This document shows positions 62,798 to 64,000 of a DNA stretch of 64,000 nt, piece after piece. The stretch is from the NCBI RefSeq assembly GCF_025917685.1, contig NZ_CP089518.1, positions 3,659,001-3,723,000 of the forward strand, read 5' to 3'. The DNA is from Bacillus cereus (lineage in GTDB: Bacteria; Bacillota; Bacilli; Bacillales; Bacillaceae_G). A program made the translations under genes and the position numbers. Numbering within the stretch: the first letter of the stretch is position 1; every line of letters begins with the position of its first letter. Below the pieces are notes generated by a model. It worked only from the letters and a program-made list of their open reading frames with translations. It made no database searches and was not told the origin of the DNA.

Positions 62798-64000
62798 ATG
62801 GGAGTTGAATTAACGCTTTTACACGCTCTCTATATTCTTTGTTTACTCACTATTATTACCTTCTTTATTTTTAGAAAAGATACGACGATCATTTGTATCG
62901 TTTTTATCTTTTTACTGGCATTAACCGCAACAAGTTCTATTCCTCTTGCCATTAGCGGTATTTTTCAAAGCTTCATCTACGCCATTACTGAACTATTACC
63001 AACTATATTAATCATCTCCATTATCGTATCCATGAGCAATCTACTCGTTCATACTGGCATAAATGATACAATGATTTCACCATTTACAAAGATGATTCGT
63101 ACCCCTACCCTCGCCTACTGGATTATCGGCCTTTTGATGATGACAATTTCTTTCTTCTTTTGGCCCTCTCCTGCTGTCGCCTTAATGGGAGCAATTTTAT
63201 TACCTGTCGCTGTACGTGTAGGCCTTCCGCCAATTGGGGTTGCGATTGCTATGAACTTATTCGGACACGGCATCTCCTTATCTGGTGACTTCGTTATTCA
63301 AGGTGCACCAAAATTAACCGCTGACGCTGCTGGGTTGCCTGTTTCTAGCGTTGTTTCTGCCAGTGTTCCCCTCGTTATCGTTATGGGTATTGTAACAACT
63401 TCTGTCGCATTCTTCTTCTTACGAAAAAAATTTCATACAGGCTTATCTATACAAGAATCTATTCCATCAACTGAGTCTTCTAAAACGCTCACTTCATTAT
63501 CTTCTCGGACAACAAAATGGCTCGCTATTTGTATTCCGATCGTATATGCCATCGATATTCTTTGCATGATTCAATTTAAACTACAAGGAAGCGACGCAAC
63601 AGCACTTATCGGCGGGACGACTGTTATTATGATTATCATCATTTCTCTCATCGCCTACAAAGGAAATGGACTAAATAAAACGACCGATTATTTTATAGAG
63701 GGGCTCCAATTTGGATTTAAAATTTTCGGGCCAGTTATTCCAATCGCTGCACTCTTTTATTTAGGAGATAGCGGCTTTGTAAAAATTATCGGGGACTATT
63801 TACCGAAAGGTTCACACGGAATTATTAACGACTTAGGAATCGCCTTATCTCAAACGGTTCCTTTAAATCAATATGTATCCGCAGGAACATTAACTATCGT
63901 TGGTGTTATAACAGGGTTAGATGGATCAGGTTTTTCAGGTATATCACTTGCTGGTTCGATTGCAAATCTTTTCGGCACAGCACTTGGTCATGGAACAGCT
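62798..64000 (+). CDS. Multi-pass membrane transporter-like protein, N-terminal part (runs off the window)
   Basis: Open from the ATG at 62798-62800 to the end of the window, 401 codons. The protein has many hydrophobic helices. Two glycine-rich loops, NLFGHGISLSGDFVIQGAPK in the first half and GLDGSGFSGISLAGSIANLF near the end, resemble the re-entrant loops of ion-transporter-superfamily permeases (CitMHS/GntP-like). I do not recognise the exact family or substrate. The start follows AAGGATG. Divergent from the small membrane-protein pair; 165 bases separate them. Confidence 0.75.
   Translation, partial: MGVELTLLHALYILCLLTIITFFIFRKDTTIICIVFIFLLALTATSSIPLAISGIFQSFIYAITELLPTILIISIIVSMSNLLVHTGINDTMISPFTKMIRTPTLAYWIIGLLMMTISFFFWPSPAVALMGAILLPVAVRVGLPPIGVAIAMNLFGHGISLSGDFVIQGAPKLTADAAGLPVSSVVSASVPLVIVMGIVTTSVAFFFLRKKFHTGLSIQESIPSTESSKTLTSLSSRTTKWLAICIPIVYAIDILCMIQFKLQGSDATALIGGTTVIMIIIISLIAYKGNGLNKTTDYFIEGLQFGFKIFGPVIPIAALFYLGDSGFVKIIGDYLPKGSHGIINDLGIALSQTVPLNQYVSAGTLTIVGVITGLDGSGFSGISLAGSIANLFGTALGHGTA

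Overview
The window is a low-GC Firmicute chromosome segment and looks like the Bacillus cereus group (B. cereus/thuringiensis/anthracis). Gene order follows the Bacillus subtilis ylo-ylq-smf-codY-tsf-uppS-proS block almost gene for gene, read mainly from right to left on the minus strand. The proteins carry B. cereus-type features, and the window holds copies of a short repeat that I recognise as the B. cereus-group bcr element. This assignment is from memory of the families, not from a database search.

Layout, left to right: 1-4,600 proS (partial), rseP, dxr, cdsA, uppS (isoprenoid, phospholipid and undecaprenyl lipid supply; membrane proteolysis). 4,686-7,727 frr, pyrH, tsf, rpsB (translation). 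8,079-15,331 codY, hslU, hslV, xerC, trmFO, topA. 15,476-18,516 dprA, sucD, sucC. 18,717-25,276 rnhB, rbgA, lepB, rplS, trmD, rimM, khpA, rpsP, ffh, ylxM. 25,410-36,649 ftsY, smc, rnc, acpP, fabG, fabD, plsX, fapR, recG (secretion, chromosome segregation, fatty-acid synthesis). 37,116-39,741 fakA, yloU and the plus-strand rpmB. 39,815-55,164 spoVM, thiN, rpe, rsgA, prkC, prpC, rlmN, rsmB, fmt, def, priA, coaBC, rpoZ, gmk, remA, yicC. 55,264-59,802 a P-type Ca2+ ATPase divergent from rqcH.

The right end (59,803-64,000) leaves the conserved block. It holds an M24-family peptidase, a DinB-fold protein, two tandem paralogous small membrane proteins and the start of a multi-pass transporter-like protein.

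The most interesting signals are regulatory. A perfect match to the sigma-54 (SigL) -24/-12 promoter consensus lies in front of the M24 peptidase, with a second, sigma-A-type promoter overlapped by palindromes further upstream. A folded leader with a closing stem next to the ribosome binding site precedes rpsB. The yloU-rpmB intergenic region has a 24-bp near-perfect direct repeat whose units each carry a TTGACA. Two full bcr-type repeats sit at the fakA/recG and prkC/rsgA junctions, where I recall other genes or tight linkage in B. subtilis. The 26-codon sporulation gene spoVM lies between thiN and rpmB. I found no CRISPR array, phage, insertion sequence, rRNA or tRNA gene, and no obvious new defence or biosynthetic system.
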